Shown piece by piece: positions 47,449 through 56,981 of a DNA stretch of 64,000 nt (position 1 is its first letter; each line of letters starts with the position of its first letter). Made by a program: the position numbers and the translations under genes. Source of the stretch: Pseudomonas sp. TMP9 (GTDB taxonomy: Bacteria; Pseudomonadota; Gammaproteobacteria; Pseudomonadales; Pseudomonadaceae). The DNA lies in contig NZ_CP149803.1 of NCBI RefSeq assembly GCF_037943105.1, positions 2,046,001-2,110,000 of the forward strand, written 5' to 3'. A model generated the notes under the pieces. The model saw only the letters and a program-made list of their open reading frames with translations. It ran no database searches and was not told where the DNA came from.

Positions 47449-47636
47449 AGGACACTCCTAGCTTGGATTTATGACAGAAGGCGGCACTCTAGCGACTCGC
47501 TCCACGCGGTGCAATGCAGCACTTATATCCAAATCAGAGCACTACTACGACACAAGGTTATTTAGCCGTATAAGCGGCTTTTGCTACCATCGCCGCACAC
47601 GGCGCGCAGCGTCAGATTAACTAGGAATTCAGCCCG

Positions 47637-48371
47637 ATGAGCCTCCCCTTTGATGCTACCGAACTGGCGGCGGACTTCGCCGACAAGTCGCCACAGGACA
47701 TTCTCAAACTCGCTTTTGAACACTTCGGTGATGAATTGTGGTTGTCCTTCAGCGGCGCCGAAGATGTAGTGCTGGTCGACATGGCCTGGAAGCTCAACAA
47801 GAACGTCAAGGTATTCAGCCTCGACACCGGTCGCCTGCACCCAGAGACCTACCGCTTTATCGATCAAGTACGCGAGCATTACGGCATTAGCATCGACCTG
47901 CTCTCGCCTGATGCAACTGCACTAGAACCCTTAGTCAAGGCAAAGGGTTTGTTCAGCTTCTATAAGGATGGCCATGGCGAATGCTGCGGCATCCGCAAAA
48001 CCGCTCCGCTTCGGCGCAAACTCGCCACCGTTAAGGCTTGGGCCACCGGCCAGCGCCACGACCAGAGCCCAAGCACTCGTAGCCAAGTGGCCGTGGTCGA
48101 ACTCGATGCCGCCTTTTCTACAGCGCAAAACACCCTGTTTAAGTTCAACCCATTGGCGCAGATGAGTAGCGAAGCTATATGGGCTTATATCCGCATGCTT
48201 GAACTGCCTTACAACAGCCTGCATGAACGCGGCTTTGTCAGCATCGGCTGTGAGCCCTGCACGCGGCCGGTGCTGCCTAATCAGCATGAGCGCGAAGGCC
48301 GCTGGTGGTGGGAAGAAGCCACACAAAAAGAATGCGGCCTGCATGCCGGCAATCTGATTGCCAAGGGTTGA
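47637..48371 (+). CDS. cysH: Adenosine 5'-phosphosulfate (APS) reductase, assimilatory
   Basis: 244 residues. It reduces activated sulfate to sulfite with thioredoxin. The PP-loop ATPase fold has [15 protein letters not shown], the cluster ligands are Cys116-Cys117 (ECCGIRK) and Cys205 plus Cys208 (CEPCTRP), and the catalytic Cys is in the C-terminal KECGLHAG. These four cysteines bind [4Fe-4S] and identify an APS rather than PAPS reductase. The 188-nt gap upstream shows no recognised operator. Confidence 0.95.
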   Translation: MSLPFDATELAADFADKSPQDILKLAFEHFGDELWLSFSGAEDVVLVDMAWKLNKNVKVFSLDTGRLHPETYRFIDQVREHYGISIDLLSPDATALEPLVKAKGLFSFYKDGHGECCGIRKTAPLRRKLATVKAWATGQRHDQSPSTRSQVAVVELDAAFSTAQNTLFKFNPLAQMSSEAIWAYIRMLELPYNSLHERGFVSIGCEPCTRPVLPNQHEREGRWWWEEATQKECGLHAGNLIAKG

Positions 48372-48400
48372 GGGTAAAAGCGCAAACATTCCCATAAAAA

Positions 48401-48423
48401 AAGGCCAGTCACTGACTGGCCTT
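48401..48423. terminator. Terminator between cysH and the GNAT gene
   Basis: AAGGCCAGT/ACTGGCCTT stem (48401-48409 with 48415-48423). The minus strand has a run of U residues after it (A-run 48396-48402), favouring the leftward gene; cysH has a weaker U-tract. Confidence 0.75.
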
Positions 48424-48441
48424 GCTTATTGCTCATCTCAA

Positions 48442-48723
48442 TCAGCTTTGATCTGCTTGCCGCTGACGGCGTGCCATGTAGCGCTCCACATAGGAGCACG
48501 ATGCAATCACGCTGTAGCCCATGCGCTCCGCATATTGCAGGGCATGTTCAGTCAACGCGGCAGCGACGCCTCGCCCACGCAGGGAGTTGGGCACAAAAGT
48601 ACGGTAGATATCCAAGGTTTGCTTGCCAAGGTCCATATAAGCCAAATAGGCCCGATCACCGTCCACGGTGGTCTCGAATTGATGGCCTGCAAGGTCATGG
48701 TGAACCGTCAATGCCTCGCTCAT
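48442..48723 (-). CDS. GNAT-like N-acetyltransferase (YjdJ-type)
   Basis: 93 residues from ATG 48723, with GAGGAG five nt upstream (the longer frame to 48759 is not used). The small single-domain GNAT fold shows FVPNSLRGRGVAAALTEHAL, the acetyl-CoA loop Q/RxxGxG/A, and the Y-rich end CSYVERYMARR. It belongs to the short Yjdj/Gcn5-like group of unknown substrate. Confidence 0.82.
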   Translation of the reverse strand: MSEALTVHHDLAGHQFETTVDGDRAYLAYMDLGKQTLDIYRTFVPNSLRGRGVAAALTEHALQYAERMGYSVIASCSYVERYMARRQRQADQS

Positions 48724-49242
48724 AGCAACTCCTCTGTTAACTCGGTAAACCCTTTCCACCTGTATGGCAAACGGCTTATCGCATCTTTACCCATTAGGTT
48801 GTAGCCAGTTATGACCAGCTTATCAGGCCAAAACCTACGAGGTCACGTGAATCAAGGACTTAGATCACACAGCAAGGCATTGAGCCGCTTCCATGACGCG
48901 GCCGCCACCAAGACTATTACGCGGCACTCAACCATGATCTGCGTTTATGCGAGCGTGCAGCGAAAAGTATCGAGCTTAGCGCTTGCAGGCATTTTTAATG
49001 ATTAACGCTGTGGCAGATACTTTCGCAACAGCATAAAGAACGGTTACTCACGTCAACGTTGCTTATTTTTTACTCAAAAAACAGGCTGCATATGACAGGC
49101 ATGGCAGTAATCAGAAAAAAACCCATGCGCCTTGCCTTCGTCACATTTACTTACTGCCGGTTACAGGTAGTATGTACGCCGGCTAATTTCCCACTATCGG
49201 GAGTTTGCTTTTATGGAAAAATTCCACCTCAAGGGGAACACG
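48724..49242. other. Non-coding gap upstream of oprI
   Basis: 519 nt with no supportable gene: the one longer frame here (48811-49005) has no ribosome site or family features. The end nearest oprI is AT-rich and must hold the strong promoter of this abundant lipoprotein, but no clear -35/-10 pair can be chosen by eye. Confidence 0.5.
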
Positions 49243-49494
49243 ATGAACAACGTTCTGAAATTCTCTGCTCTGGCATTGGCCGCAGTTCTGGCTACCGGTT
49301 GCAGCAGCATGTCCAAAGAAACTGAGTCCCGTTTGACTGCAACTGAAGATGCAGCCGCTCGCGCTCAAGCCCGTGCCGACGAAGCCTACAGCAAGGCTGA
49401 CGAGGCTATGGCAGCTGCTCAGAAGGCTCAGCAAACTGCTGACGAAGCCAATGAGCGTGCTCTGCGTATGCTGGAAAAAGCCAGCCGCAAGTAA
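49243..49494 (+). CDS. oprI: Major outer membrane lipoprotein OprI (Lpp-like)
   Basis: 83 residues from ATG 49243 with AAGGGG upstream; the frame to 49213 adds ten residues that do not fit a signal peptide. Lipobox LATGC puts the lipidated cysteine at residue 20. The mature part is an alanine-rich heptad coiled coil ([18 protein letters not shown]) that trimerises, and it ends in ASRK, whose Lys can be joined to peptidoglycan. An L,D-transpeptidase of the right family is encoded at 11210-12163. Lone gene with a strong terminator. Confidence 0.96.
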   Translation: MNNVLKFSALALAAVLATGCSSMSKETESRLTATEDAAARAQARADEAYSKADEAMAAAQKAQQTADEANERALRMLEKASRK

Positions 49495-49512
49495 ATAGCT
49501 CACAAGGCTATG

Positions 49513-49545
49513 AAAAGCCGACCCAGTTTCTGGGTCGGCTTTTTT
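49513..49545 (+). terminator. Terminator of oprI
   Basis: AAAAGCCGACCCAG/CTGGGTCGGCTTTT, a perfect 14-bp stem (49513-49526 with 49530-49543, loop TTT) running into a T-tract. Confidence 0.9.
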
Positions 49546-49618
49546 ATTGCGCAAATGACCGTTACGGTTGTGCTAAAGCCGTTCACAACGGCAATCAAGC
49601 CGTTGGCGAGTAGCGAGC

Positions 49619-50218
49619 CTAGATGACAATAGGTCGGCGCCCCGCAATCGAGTGCGCTAAGGTGCCGCCATCAACCAATTCCAGCTCACCGCCGAGCGGC
49701 ATGCCATGGGCAATGCGCGACGCGATTAAGCCTTTACCCGCCAACAGCTGAGCAATGTAATGGGCGGTGGCTTCGCCCTCGACCGTTGGGTTGGTCGCCA
49801 GAATCACCTCGGCAAAACCACCCGCAGCGATCCGTGCCAGCAACTCAGGAATACCAATCGCTTCTGGGCCGAGCCCATCGAGCGGTGATAAATGCCCCTT
49901 GAGGACAAAGTAGCGGCCACGAAAGCCCGTATGTTCGACCGCATACACATCCATTGGCCCCTCAACCACGCACAGCACACTGTCATCCCGGCGCGGATCA
50001 GCACAGAGCTGACACTCATCATCTTCACTGAGGCTGCGACACTGCTTACAGTGGCCAACCCCTTCCATGGCCTGCGTCAGCGCCTGGGCCAAGCGCAGCG
50101 CCCCAGAGCGATCACGCTCAAGCATCTGCAAGGCCATACGTTGAGCGGTTTTTTGCCCAACGCCGGGAAGAATGCGCAGAGAATCAATCAGGTGGCGGAT
50201 CAGCGGGCTGAAACTCAT
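49619..50218 (-). CDS. recR: Recombination mediator RecR
   Basis: 199 residues. Helix-hairpin-helix [19 protein letters not shown], zinc finger CKQCRSL...CQLC (about 57-72), Toprim domain with [12 protein letters not shown] and [13 protein letters not shown], and a C-terminal Walker-like end. RecR works with RecF/RecO to load RecA on gaps. It is the last gene of dnaX-ybaB-recR; a 148-nt gap separates it from ybaB without a clear terminator. Confidence 0.96.
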   Translation of the reverse strand: MSFSPLIRHLIDSLRILPGVGQKTAQRMALQMLERDRSGALRLAQALTQAMEGVGHCKQCRSLSEDDECQLCADPRRDDSVLCVVEGPMDVYAVEHTGFRGRYFVLKGHLSPLDGLGPEAIGIPELLARIAAGGFAEVILATNPTVEGEATAHYIAQLLAGKGLIASRIAHGMPLGGELELVDGGTLAHSIAGRRPIVI

Positions 50219-50366
50219 GGAGAAATACTCGGCAACGACGAAGACTCAAGCGTTTACTGCGCCTACCAAGCTGTTCAGCTATTAGTGGCGCAAGGCAAAG
50301 GCAGGTACAGGTTGAGGACACCCATACCTGCCTGAGGCACATACATGTGCGATGCCCGGGTGTTGT

Positions 50367-50696
50367 TTAAAACGGCATCTTAAAGCCTGGTGGTAGTTGC
50401 ATGCCTGAAGTCATACCCGACATTTTTTCTTGGCTGTTGTGTTCAATCTTGCGCACCGCATCGTTCACCGCAGCGGCGATCAGGTCTTCGAGAATTTCTT
50501 TGTCTTCCTGCATCAAGCTGTCATCCAGGCTGACGCGCTTAACATCGTGACGCCCCGTCATGACCACACTGACCAGCCCAGCACCGGACTGACCGGTCAC
50601 TTCGGCGTTCGCCAGCTCTTCTTGCATCTTCTGCATTTTTTCTTGCATTTGCTGGGCCTGCTTCATCAGGCCGGCCATGCCGCCACCTTTCATCAT
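50367..50696 (-). CDS. ybaB: YbaB/EbfC nucleoid-associated protein
   Basis: 109 residues: a Met/Gly-rich start ([20 protein letters not shown]), a long helix, the core [20 protein letters not shown] and the C-terminal helix. It binds DNA as a tweezer-like dimer and is usually encoded between dnaX and recR, as here (18 nt after dnaX). Confidence 0.95.
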   Translation of the reverse strand: MMKGGGMAGLMKQAQQMQEKMQKMQEELANAEVTGQSGAGLVSVVMTGRHDVKRVSLDDSLMQEDKEILEDLIAAAVNDAVRKIEHNSQEKMSGMTSGMQLPPGFKMPF

Positions 50697-50714
50697 GGTG
50701 TAAGTCCTCGGTAA

Positions 50715-52769
50715 TTAGGGGTTAACGGAAGTGTCTAGGGGTTCAATGCTGTCCGCGCGAATCACCGCAGCGAACTGCTGAATCATTTGTTGAATCACAG
50801 GGTCTTGATGGATCGCAGCCTCAGCATCACGCTGGCGATTAGCCCGTTTGTGCGCTGCCGCCTGCCCTGGCGTCTCCTGTTCAGGCTTACACAACTCGAT
50901 CAATACCGTGAGTTCGCGGTCATGAAATTGGTTAAGCGCTTCATTAAGGCGCCGCTGCTGAGTAAGGTTAAACAGCGCTGCCTGAGCAGGATCAAGGTGC
51001 AACAGCCAGTTATCGCCCTCAACAGAAATCAATGTGCAGTTGGCGCCGATACTGCCAGTCATCCCAGATAAACCGAGTTTGGGGAATAACTCCAGCCAAT
51101 CAGCAGCAAGCCCCGTCGCCGGTTGCGCTGCGGGTAATACCTCAGGCTCGGCAGATGCGGCGCTTTCCACTGCGTCAAAATCATAATCAAACGACTCGGC
51201 GTCCATCTCGACATAGTCGTAGTCGCCCAGCGGTGGCTCGTCGTCATCTGCATCCGTATCAGCCGACAGCAACGGCTTGACTGCTACGGGCTCAAGCATT
51301 GCTGGGGGCGACGCTTCAGCTCTTATATCGGGCGCTGTCGGTGCGGCAGGCGCTTCAACTTGAATATTCGCTGCTTGCGCCTGCTCTTCCCAAGGCAGAT
51401 TGACGACAGCTGCCACTGTAGGTGCTTCATTTATGGGCGCAGCCTGTGGCGCCGGTTCTTCTAACTCCACCGGCGTCGCATCCATAACCGGCATAACGAT
51501 TTCAGCTGCTTCAGAGGATGCGACAGGTGTTACGGCAGAGAGCGCCTGGGGCGCAGGTGCCGTGGCCTCAACAACATGGACCTGGGCGGCGACAGCAGCA
51601 TCGGCCACTGGGTTGCTCGTGGGATCAGCGGTGGCCTGACTAATCCCCAGCGGCTTTAGCGCTACCCTCGGCACATCATGGGTATCCGCTGGGCGGAATG
51701 CCAACATGCGTAACAGCACCATTTCGAAACCGCTACGTGGATCAGGTGACAACGGCAAATCTCGGCGGCCGATAAGACCCATTTGGTAATAGAACTGTAC
51801 GTCCTCGCTGGGCAGAACCTGCGCCAGCTCAAGCACTCGTTCGCGGTCCCCTTGGCCATTGTCTACCGCCTCAGGCAGAGCTTGAGCTATCGCCACACGG
51901 TGCAGTACGTTGAGCATTTCGGACAACACGCCATTCCAGTCCGGGCCCTGCTCCGCCAAATGACGCACTGCTTCAATCAGCCCTCGGGCATCACCTTCCA
52001 GCAAGGCGTGCAATACGCCGTAAACCTGCCCGTGGTCGAGAGTACCTAGCATGGCCCGAACATCAGCCGCCAACACCTTGCCTTCACCGAAGGCAATCGC
52101 CTGATCGGTCAAGCTCATGGCGTCGCGCATGGAGCCATCTGCCGCGCGCCCAAGTAACCAGAGCGCATCGCTTTCAAATGGAATCTGCTCGGCAGCCAGA
52201 ACATGACTGAGGTGATCAACCACTCGCTCAGGCGGCATGTTCTTTAGCGAAAACTGCAAGCAGCGCGACAACACCGTGACCGGTAATTTCTGTGGATCAG
52301 TGGTGGCCAGAAGGAATTTGACGTGGGGCGGCGGCTCTTCCAGCGTTTTCAACAGTGCGTTGAAGGAACTGGTTGAGAGCATATGCACTTCGTCAATCAG
52401 GTAAACCTTAAAACGCCCGCGGCTGGGTGAGTACTGCACGTTGTCGAGCAACTCGCGGGTGTCTTCTACTTTGGTACGGCTGGCAGCATCGACTTCAATC
52501 AAATCAATAAAGCGGCCTTCATCAATCTCTTTGCAGATCGAACAAACGCCACAAGGCGTTGAACTGATTCCAGTTTCACAATTCAGGCACTTAGCAATAA
52601 TCCGCGCGATAGTGGTTTTGCCGACACCGCGAGTGCCCGTGAACAGATAGGCATGGTGCAGACGCTGACTGTCCAGCGCATTGATCAGCGCCCGAAGCAC
52701 ATGAGTCTGACCCACCATTTCATTGAATGAGCGTGGACGCCACTTGCGTGCAAGAACCTGATAACTCAT
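50715..52769 (-). CDS. dnaX: DNA polymerase III subunits gamma/tau
   Basis: 684 residues. AAA+ clamp-loader ATPase with Walker A GTRGVGKTTIA, zinc-binding CLNCETGISSTPCGVCSIC, Walker B YLIDEVHML and the sensor/arginine finger SRCLQFSLKN. Domain III follows (to ~365), then a long Ala/Pro/Glu-rich linker (about 375-545) and the C-terminal tau domain that contacts the polymerase. I do not see the A-AAA-AAG slippery heptamer that makes gamma in E. coli, so gamma may not be made that way here. Confidence 0.96.
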   Translation of the reverse strand: MSYQVLARKWRPRSFNEMVGQTHVLRALINALDSQRLHHAYLFTGTRGVGKTTIARIIAKCLNCETGISSTPCGVCSICKEIDEGRFIDLIEVDAASRTKVEDTRELLDNVQYSPSRGRFKVYLIDEVHMLSTSSFNALLKTLEEPPPHVKFLLATTDPQKLPVTVLSRCLQFSLKNMPPERVVDHLSHVLAAEQIPFESDALWLLGRAADGSMRDAMSLTDQAIAFGEGKVLAADVRAMLGTLDHGQVYGVLHALLEGDARGLIEAVRHLAEQGPDWNGVLSEMLNVLHRVAIAQALPEAVDNGQGDRERVLELAQVLPSEDVQFYYQMGLIGRRDLPLSPDPRSGFEMVLLRMLAFRPADTHDVPRVALKPLGISQATADPTSNPVADAAVAAQVHVVEATAPAPQALSAVTPVASSEAAEIVMPVMDATPVELEEPAPQAAPINEAPTVAAVVNLPWEEQAQAANIQVEAPAAPTAPDIRAEASPPAMLEPVAVKPLLSADTDADDDEPPLGDYDYVEMDAESFDYDFDAVESAASAEPEVLPAAQPATGLAADWLELFPKLGLSGMTGSIGANCTLISVEGDNWLLHLDPAQAALFNLTQQRRLNEALNQFHDRELTVLIELCKPEQETPGQAAAHKRANRQRDAEAAIHQDPVIQQMIQQFAAVIRADSIEPLDTSVNP

Positions 52770-53230
52770 CGAAACCCGTCACAAGAGGAAAGCAAAAGTG
52801 TGGCAATCCTAACGGAGCATGGGCCAAATTGCATCTGATGCGCAGCCCAGCAACACCCTCTGTGCATGATTAAACATAAATGAGCTGGCTTAAAATCAAC
52901 CAGCTGGGTATAGTCCACATCGTTAGTACCACGCTGTAAGTCAATTAGGCCTTTAAGCCCCCTCGATGGATTTCAAGTAAGAGCGCATGACCTAACCGGG
53001 CATGCCGCGCAGCTCTAGCTCACGACCCAACCTGCTGACTGATCTGGCCGTCCCGCGCAAGCGCTGACTCAAGCCCGCCTCCGACGTACCGACCCGCACA
53101 CAGCCACCTCAATTGGAACTTGTGCGTGTAGTCCAGCTCCTATCTGAACATGTAGCCGATCACTTATATCGACCGCCTGGAGCTCTATTTAGCGCAATGA
53201 CGCGCCCGCTGTTTTAGGAAATACCCAAAA
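52770..53230. other. Gap upstream of dnaX without recognised features
   Basis: 461 nt between the divergent dnaX and 53231 genes. I see no gene, tRNA or strong hairpin; only a modest AGCTGG/CCAGCT dyad around 52882-52905. Confidence 0.5.
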
Positions 53231-53452
53231 ATGAATACTCAAAACCAAATTCAGGATGCCATTCGCACCCTATCCAGTGCATTTGCACCGTTTGACTGCC
53301 GCATCCTTGCCGCCCGCAAAGGCAGCTTCAGCTTCACCATCGTCAATCATGCCGGTATCGCCCAGCACAGCCAGCGCCTTTATCCTGGTCAGTACAGCGG
53401 TGCACACCTGCAACAAGTCATTGAGCGCGCACGCCAGTCCCTGACCGCTTAA
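53231..53452 (+). CDS. Small hypothetical protein
   Basis: 73 residues, MNTQNQIQDAIRTLSSAFAP at the start, with one cysteine and no membrane segment. The shape (an N-terminal helix, a beta-rich middle FSFTIVNHAGIAQHSQRLY, a C-terminal helix QQVIERARQSL) resembles the next gene, a DUF3509 member, so it may be a diverged relative. AGGA lies about 12 nt before the ATG. Function unknown. Confidence 0.6.
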   Translation: MNTQNQIQDAIRTLSSAFAPFDCRILAARKGSFSFTIVNHAGIAQHSQRLYPGQYSGAHLQQVIERARQSLTA

Positions 53453-53522
53453 TTGCTCAGATAGGCGAACCATTGACCATCCTAGAGGTCTGAAACAATC
53501 ACCCTCAGGATGGAGCACCCTC

Positions 53523-53810
53523 ATGGATAACATTAACCGCGAACTCGTTGAGCAGCTCTTCTCTCCCTTGCGCGCCACATTCAGCCTACCCCGCCCAGAT
53601 GGTGGCGTGGTCCTCTCGTTACTGGATGCAAGCGACGCCACAGCGTATAGCCGTGTGCTCAGCCCAGCCCAACGCACTGACCCTCAAGCTTTTGCGCAAA
53701 GCCTTGAAGACATCCGTCTTGAGCTGGCCATGCGCTCCGGCAGCATCCCCGCCGATATGCGTAAAGCGCTTAAAGAACAAGACAGCGTGCTCAGCTACCA
53801 CACCGACTAG
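53523..53810 (+). CDS. DUF3509 family protein
   Basis: 95 residues. MDNINRELVEQLFSPLRATF, PRPDGGVVLSLLDA and RVLSPAQRTDPQAFAQSLED are typical of DUF3509, a family I know only from Pseudomonas and relatives, usually in many copies. The function is unknown. It follows the preceding small gene by 70 nt and shares its layout. Confidence 0.75.
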   Translation: MDNINRELVEQLFSPLRATFSLPRPDGGVVLSLLDASDATAYSRVLSPAQRTDPQAFAQSLEDIRLELAMRSGSIPADMRKALKEQDSVLSYHTD

Positions 53811-54086
53811 CCGCAGTAAGAGCCTCGCTCACCGGCGCGGCTCTTGGCCGGCCTGAATTTGTGCGCAAGCCAATAGGCACGACGTTTTTGCAAGTGCACT
53901 TACCTAGCCGATGACAACCTTTAGCTGTAGTCAAGCTATTGGATGGCCCGTTGAGTAACACTGGAAAATATGCACGCCGCTGGCTATTGCACAGCAATGA
54001 GCTTGGCTGGCAGATAAGGCGATTTATTAGGGCGGAAACTAGATTGGCCGCTGCTCAAGTATTGAGCGATGCCAAAGAGATGATGG

Positions 54087-54197
54087 AGGCAGCCCCACCA
54101 GCCACACCTCGGCACACGATGTAACCGCTTCGGCTGCTCCCTTCCAGGCCTGACCGGGTTAACGGTTGATCGTTGCGAGGGGACCGGCAGGACCACC
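54087..54197 (-). ncRNA. ffs: Signal recognition particle RNA, 4.5S
   Basis: On the minus strand the universally conserved SRP core GGTCAGGCCTGGAAGGGAGC followed by AGCC lies at about 54132-54155, preceded by CGCAACG and followed by TGTGCCGAGGTGTGGCTGGT, as in Pseudomonas and E. coli 4.5S RNA. The tetraloop GGAA and the asymmetric loop that bind Ffh are intact. Ends are estimated from the usual ~110 nt length. Position between the DUF3509 gene and the chemoreceptor, near dnaX, fits Pseudomonas. The rest of 53811-54289 holds no supportable gene. Confidence 0.92.
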
Positions 54198-54289
54198 ATA
54201 ACGCAGCTCACCAGAAGCGAGCCGCGTCATTGTACCGGCTTAAAACGAAGTTACAACCGCTGTAAACGCCTAACCCATTGAATCGATTA

Positions 54290-55924
54290 CTACACACGAA
54301 ACCGCCCCACCAGCTTACTCAAGCCATGCGACAACTCAGAAAGCCGCTGGCTGGCTTGAGCACTTTGCTCAGAAGTTTGCGCGGCTTGATTGGACAAGTC
54401 TCGAATATCATTGATATTGCGAGCAATCTCTTCGGTCACACTGCTTTGCTCCTCACAGGCCGTCGCGATCTGGGCCGTCATGTCATTGATACGCATAACC
54501 GAGTCACTGGTGTCGGTGAGCGCCTGATCCACACCGGCCGCCTGCTCGACACTTTGCCGTGCTTTGCTGCTGCCTGAATGAGTGGCCTTAACGGCATTCT
54601 GCACACCGATCTGCAGACGCTCGATCATCTCCTGAATGTCCTTGGTCGACTCTTGCGTACGTGCCGCCAGTGCGCGCACCTCATCTGCCACCACGGCAAA
54701 ACCACGGCCCTGCTCACCCGCACGTGCCGCTTCAATTGCAGCATTTAGGGCCAGCAAATTAGTTTGCTCAGCGATACCACGGATAACGGCCAGCACTGTG
54801 CCGATACTGGTCGCTTCTTGCTCAAGGGTCTGAATGGTGATTGAAGCGCTTTCGACTTCCTGTGCGAGCTGACGGATGGAGTTGATCGTAGCGCTTACCA
54901 CTTGCGCACCGTCACGAGACTGAGCCTCGGCGCTGCGTGCGGCATCTGCTGCATTTTGCGCATTGCGCGCCACCTCATTCACCGCAGAACTCATCTCGGT
55001 TGCGGCAGTACTGACTTGATCAACTGCCGCATGCTCACTGCTAATCAAACGATCATTAGCGGCGGCCATCGCGGCCAAATTTTGCGCAGCGCTTTCGACC
55101 TCCCCAGTAACTCGACTTACCTCCTTAATTAGTGGCTGCAATTTATCCAAAAACCGATTGAAAGCATGACTGAGCTTGCCCAACTCATCGTTAGATAACA
55201 CCTCGATACGCACCCGCAGATCGCCATCACCATCGGCGATCTGTTCAATACGGTTGAGTAAATTGTGCAACGGCTTAGTAACCAGAATCGGAAAACCCAC
55301 TACCAGCACGAGGCAAACACCTAAACCGATTGCGATGATCACGCTTTGTTGCCAACTCAAGGTTTCTCCGAGCTCAATGGCCGCAAGCCCTTCAGCATTA
55401 GCGGCGGCATCATCCATCTCGCCTAGTTTGTCGATCGCGTCACGCATCATTTCAAACTGCTCTTCGCTGCTACTGAAGCTCAATGCGCTGGCTGCTTGTG
55501 GATCACTCACCGCCAGTTGCAAGACTTTCTGCGAGGTCGCCTTCCAGCGCTCAAACCCCGCATCAAATTGCGCAACCAATTGCATCGCTTCGCTGCCAGG
55601 CTGCATATCCGCAAATGTGTGCACACGGTCATACGCTTGCTGCAGGTTTTCGCTGTGCGAGGCAGTTAGCGCCTGCCCATAAGCAGCTGCTCCCTGGCTG
55701 AGTAAGCTGCGCTCGGCAACGAATGCTTGATAAAGATCACGGTCCGCATTGAGCAGCAGGCTGATGCCCGGCAAAAAACGATTCGTCAGCTTGGTGCTGG
55801 AATCAGCGACTTGATTTATCCCTCGTATACCCAGAGTACCCATGGCAACGAGCAATACAGCCAAGAGCAAAATCGGTAGGGCAATTTTCCAACGAAACCC
55901 TAAATTAGCGAATGCTCGTAACAT
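54290..55924 (-). CDS. Methyl-accepting chemotaxis protein
   Basis: 544 residues from ATG 55924 ([20 protein letters not shown]). First membrane helix about 13-32; periplasmic four-helix-type sensor domain (about 33-190); second helix about 195-215 ([20 protein letters not shown]); HAMP domain to ~270; signalling domain with the hairpin tip [20 protein letters not shown]. No C-terminal CheR-tether pentapeptide is evident. The ligand is unknown. The frame extends to 56098, but that part lacks features and runs into the divergent HU region. Confidence 0.92.
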   Translation of the reverse strand: MLRAFANLGFRWKIALPILLLAVLLVAMGTLGIRGINQVADSSTKLTNRFLPGISLLLNADRDLYQAFVAERSLLSQGAAAYGQALTASHSENLQQAYDRVHTFADMQPGSEAMQLVAQFDAGFERWKATSQKVLQLAVSDPQAASALSFSSSEEQFEMMRDAIDKLGEMDDAAANAEGLAAIELGETLSWQQSVIIAIGLGVCLVLVVGFPILVTKPLHNLLNRIEQIADGDGDLRVRIEVLSNDELGKLSHAFNRFLDKLQPLIKEVSRVTGEVESAAQNLAAMAAANDRLISSEHAAVDQVSTAATEMSSAVNEVARNAQNAADAARSAEAQSRDGAQVVSATINSIRQLAQEVESASITIQTLEQEATSIGTVLAVIRGIAEQTNLLALNAAIEAARAGEQGRGFAVVADEVRALAARTQESTKDIQEMIERLQIGVQNAVKATHSGSSKARQSVEQAAGVDQALTDTSDSVMRINDMTAQIATACEEQSSVTEEIARNINDIRDLSNQAAQTSEQSAQASQRLSELSHGLSKLVGRFRV

Positions 55925-56115
55925 GCTGGCATCTCTCAAATAATGGATAAGTAAAATCAGCGTAGACCAGTGATGATTGAACGATGTAAAAAGCGTTCGG
56001 CTTTGTTTGTCCAGCGTTGCACCCCTAACCCACCCTACTAAAGCTCCCTGCCACAGCCCTTCGCCACTGGAGTATTCTTGCCCATATGGCCCATCCATTT
56101 CTGAGGAAGACTAAC

Positions 56116-56397
56116 GTGGCAATCACCAAAGACCAGCTGATAAGTGATATCGCAGAGGCGATCGACACGCCGAAAAGCACTGTGCGCGCAGCACTTGAAC
56201 AACTGAGTGAGATTATCAGCGACGCACTGGAGAACGGTGATGAAATCACCCTGCCTGGGATTGGCAAATTTAAAGTGAGTGAACGCCCTGCTCGAACCGG
56301 CCGCAATCCGCAGACCGGGCAGGCGATTCAAATTGCAGCGAAAAAAGTCGTCAAATACGTGCCTGCAAAAGCACTGAGCGATGCACTTAACAGTTGA
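56116..56397 (+). CDS. HU-family DNA-binding protein
   Basis: 93 residues starting at GTG 56116; GAGGAAGA is five nt upstream, which decides against the longer frame to 56086. The sequence has the HU/IHF fold with GDEITLPGIGKFKVSERPAR (dimer core) and the DNA-binding arm GRNPQTGQAIQIAAKKVVKY. It bends and compacts DNA. It is distinct from the usual Pseudomonas hupB, so may be a second HU paralogue (HupN/HupA type), an inference. A weak GCGCCC/GGGCGC hairpin (56419-56436) follows. Confidence 0.9.
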   Translation: MAITKDQLISDIAEAIDTPKSTVRAALEQLSEIISDALENGDEITLPGIGKFKVSERPARTGRNPQTGQAIQIAAKKVVKYVPAKALSDALNS

Positions 56398-56526
56398 ATT
56401 GGCGTTGAGAATGCAAAGGCGCCCGAACAAGGGCGCACTTTCGCGGCAGCATTATCAGCATTTACCTTAAGACTAAACCTTTGCCTGCTCTAAAGCGGGC
56501 ATTGTTCCACGCGCACGCACCAATCC

Positions 56527-56829
56527 TCAGCTCAGGCGTGACGTCGACCTACGCACGATTTTGATCGAATGCTTGAGGGTCGGTTTTTGGGTGACGCTGA
56601 CAGCCTTACGACTCACCGTGTCGATGGTGATATTCCAGAAGCCGCTGCTGGGCACGGCGATTTTCGCCGGGAAGGTGTCAAAAGCGCCACCGTGATAGGT
56701 ATGGCGGCCGCCATTCTTGAAACTGCGAAAGTTAGCATCGCTCATCAGGCGAATGTTGCAGGTCTGCGAGCACTCAATCACGACAAGGTCGTCTTCGTTA
56801 AGGTGTTCGCGCTGGTGTATAAATTTCAT
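56527..56829 (-). CDS. DUF1883 domain protein
   Basis: 100 residues, starting MKFIHQREHLNEDDLVVIEC. Also visible are NIRLMSDANFRSFKNGGRHT and the beta-rich FPAKIAVPSSGFWNITIDTV, the DUF1883 signature. No signal peptide; the C-terminus is basic (KHSIKIVRRSTSRLS). GGAG precedes the ATG. Function unknown; it stands alone between two rightward genes. Confidence 0.82.
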   Translation of the reverse strand: MKFIHQREHLNEDDLVVIECSQTCNIRLMSDANFRSFKNGGRHTYHGGAFDTFPAKIAVPSSGFWNITIDTVSRKAVSVTQKPTLKHSIKIVRRSTSRLS

Positions 56830-56943
56830 CTACCGCTCCGCACAGCTAGGTCAGTCCAATCAGGCCACTATTATGAGTGTCGGGCGCGGCTTGAGCAAAG
56901 GCTAAGCCTTATGCAATCGCCCAGCACGTGCCGCCGCAACGCG

Positions 56944-56968
56944 TACCACCACAACTAAGCTGGTGGTA
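56944..56968. promoter_or_regulatory. Perfect palindrome before the RlmN-like gene
   Basis: TACCACCA (56944-56951) and TGGTGGTA (56961-56968) are exact inverse complements with a 9-nt spacer, 13 nt before the ATG at 56982. It could be an operator or a leader hairpin. Confidence 0.4.
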
Positions 56969-56981
56969 GCATGCGCACCCC

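Noticed and set aside
48811-49005. A 64-codon frame in the gap before oprI
   Set aside because: No ribosome site, no family features, and composition like the surrounding non-coding DNA.
50715-52769. Programmed frameshift in dnaX producing gamma
   Set aside because: No A-AAA-AAG type slippery heptamer was found within the gene, so the claim is not supported here.
53939-54124. A 61-codon plus-strand frame near the SRP RNA
   Set aside because: Its 3' part overlaps the minus-strand SRP RNA gene and nothing supports translation.
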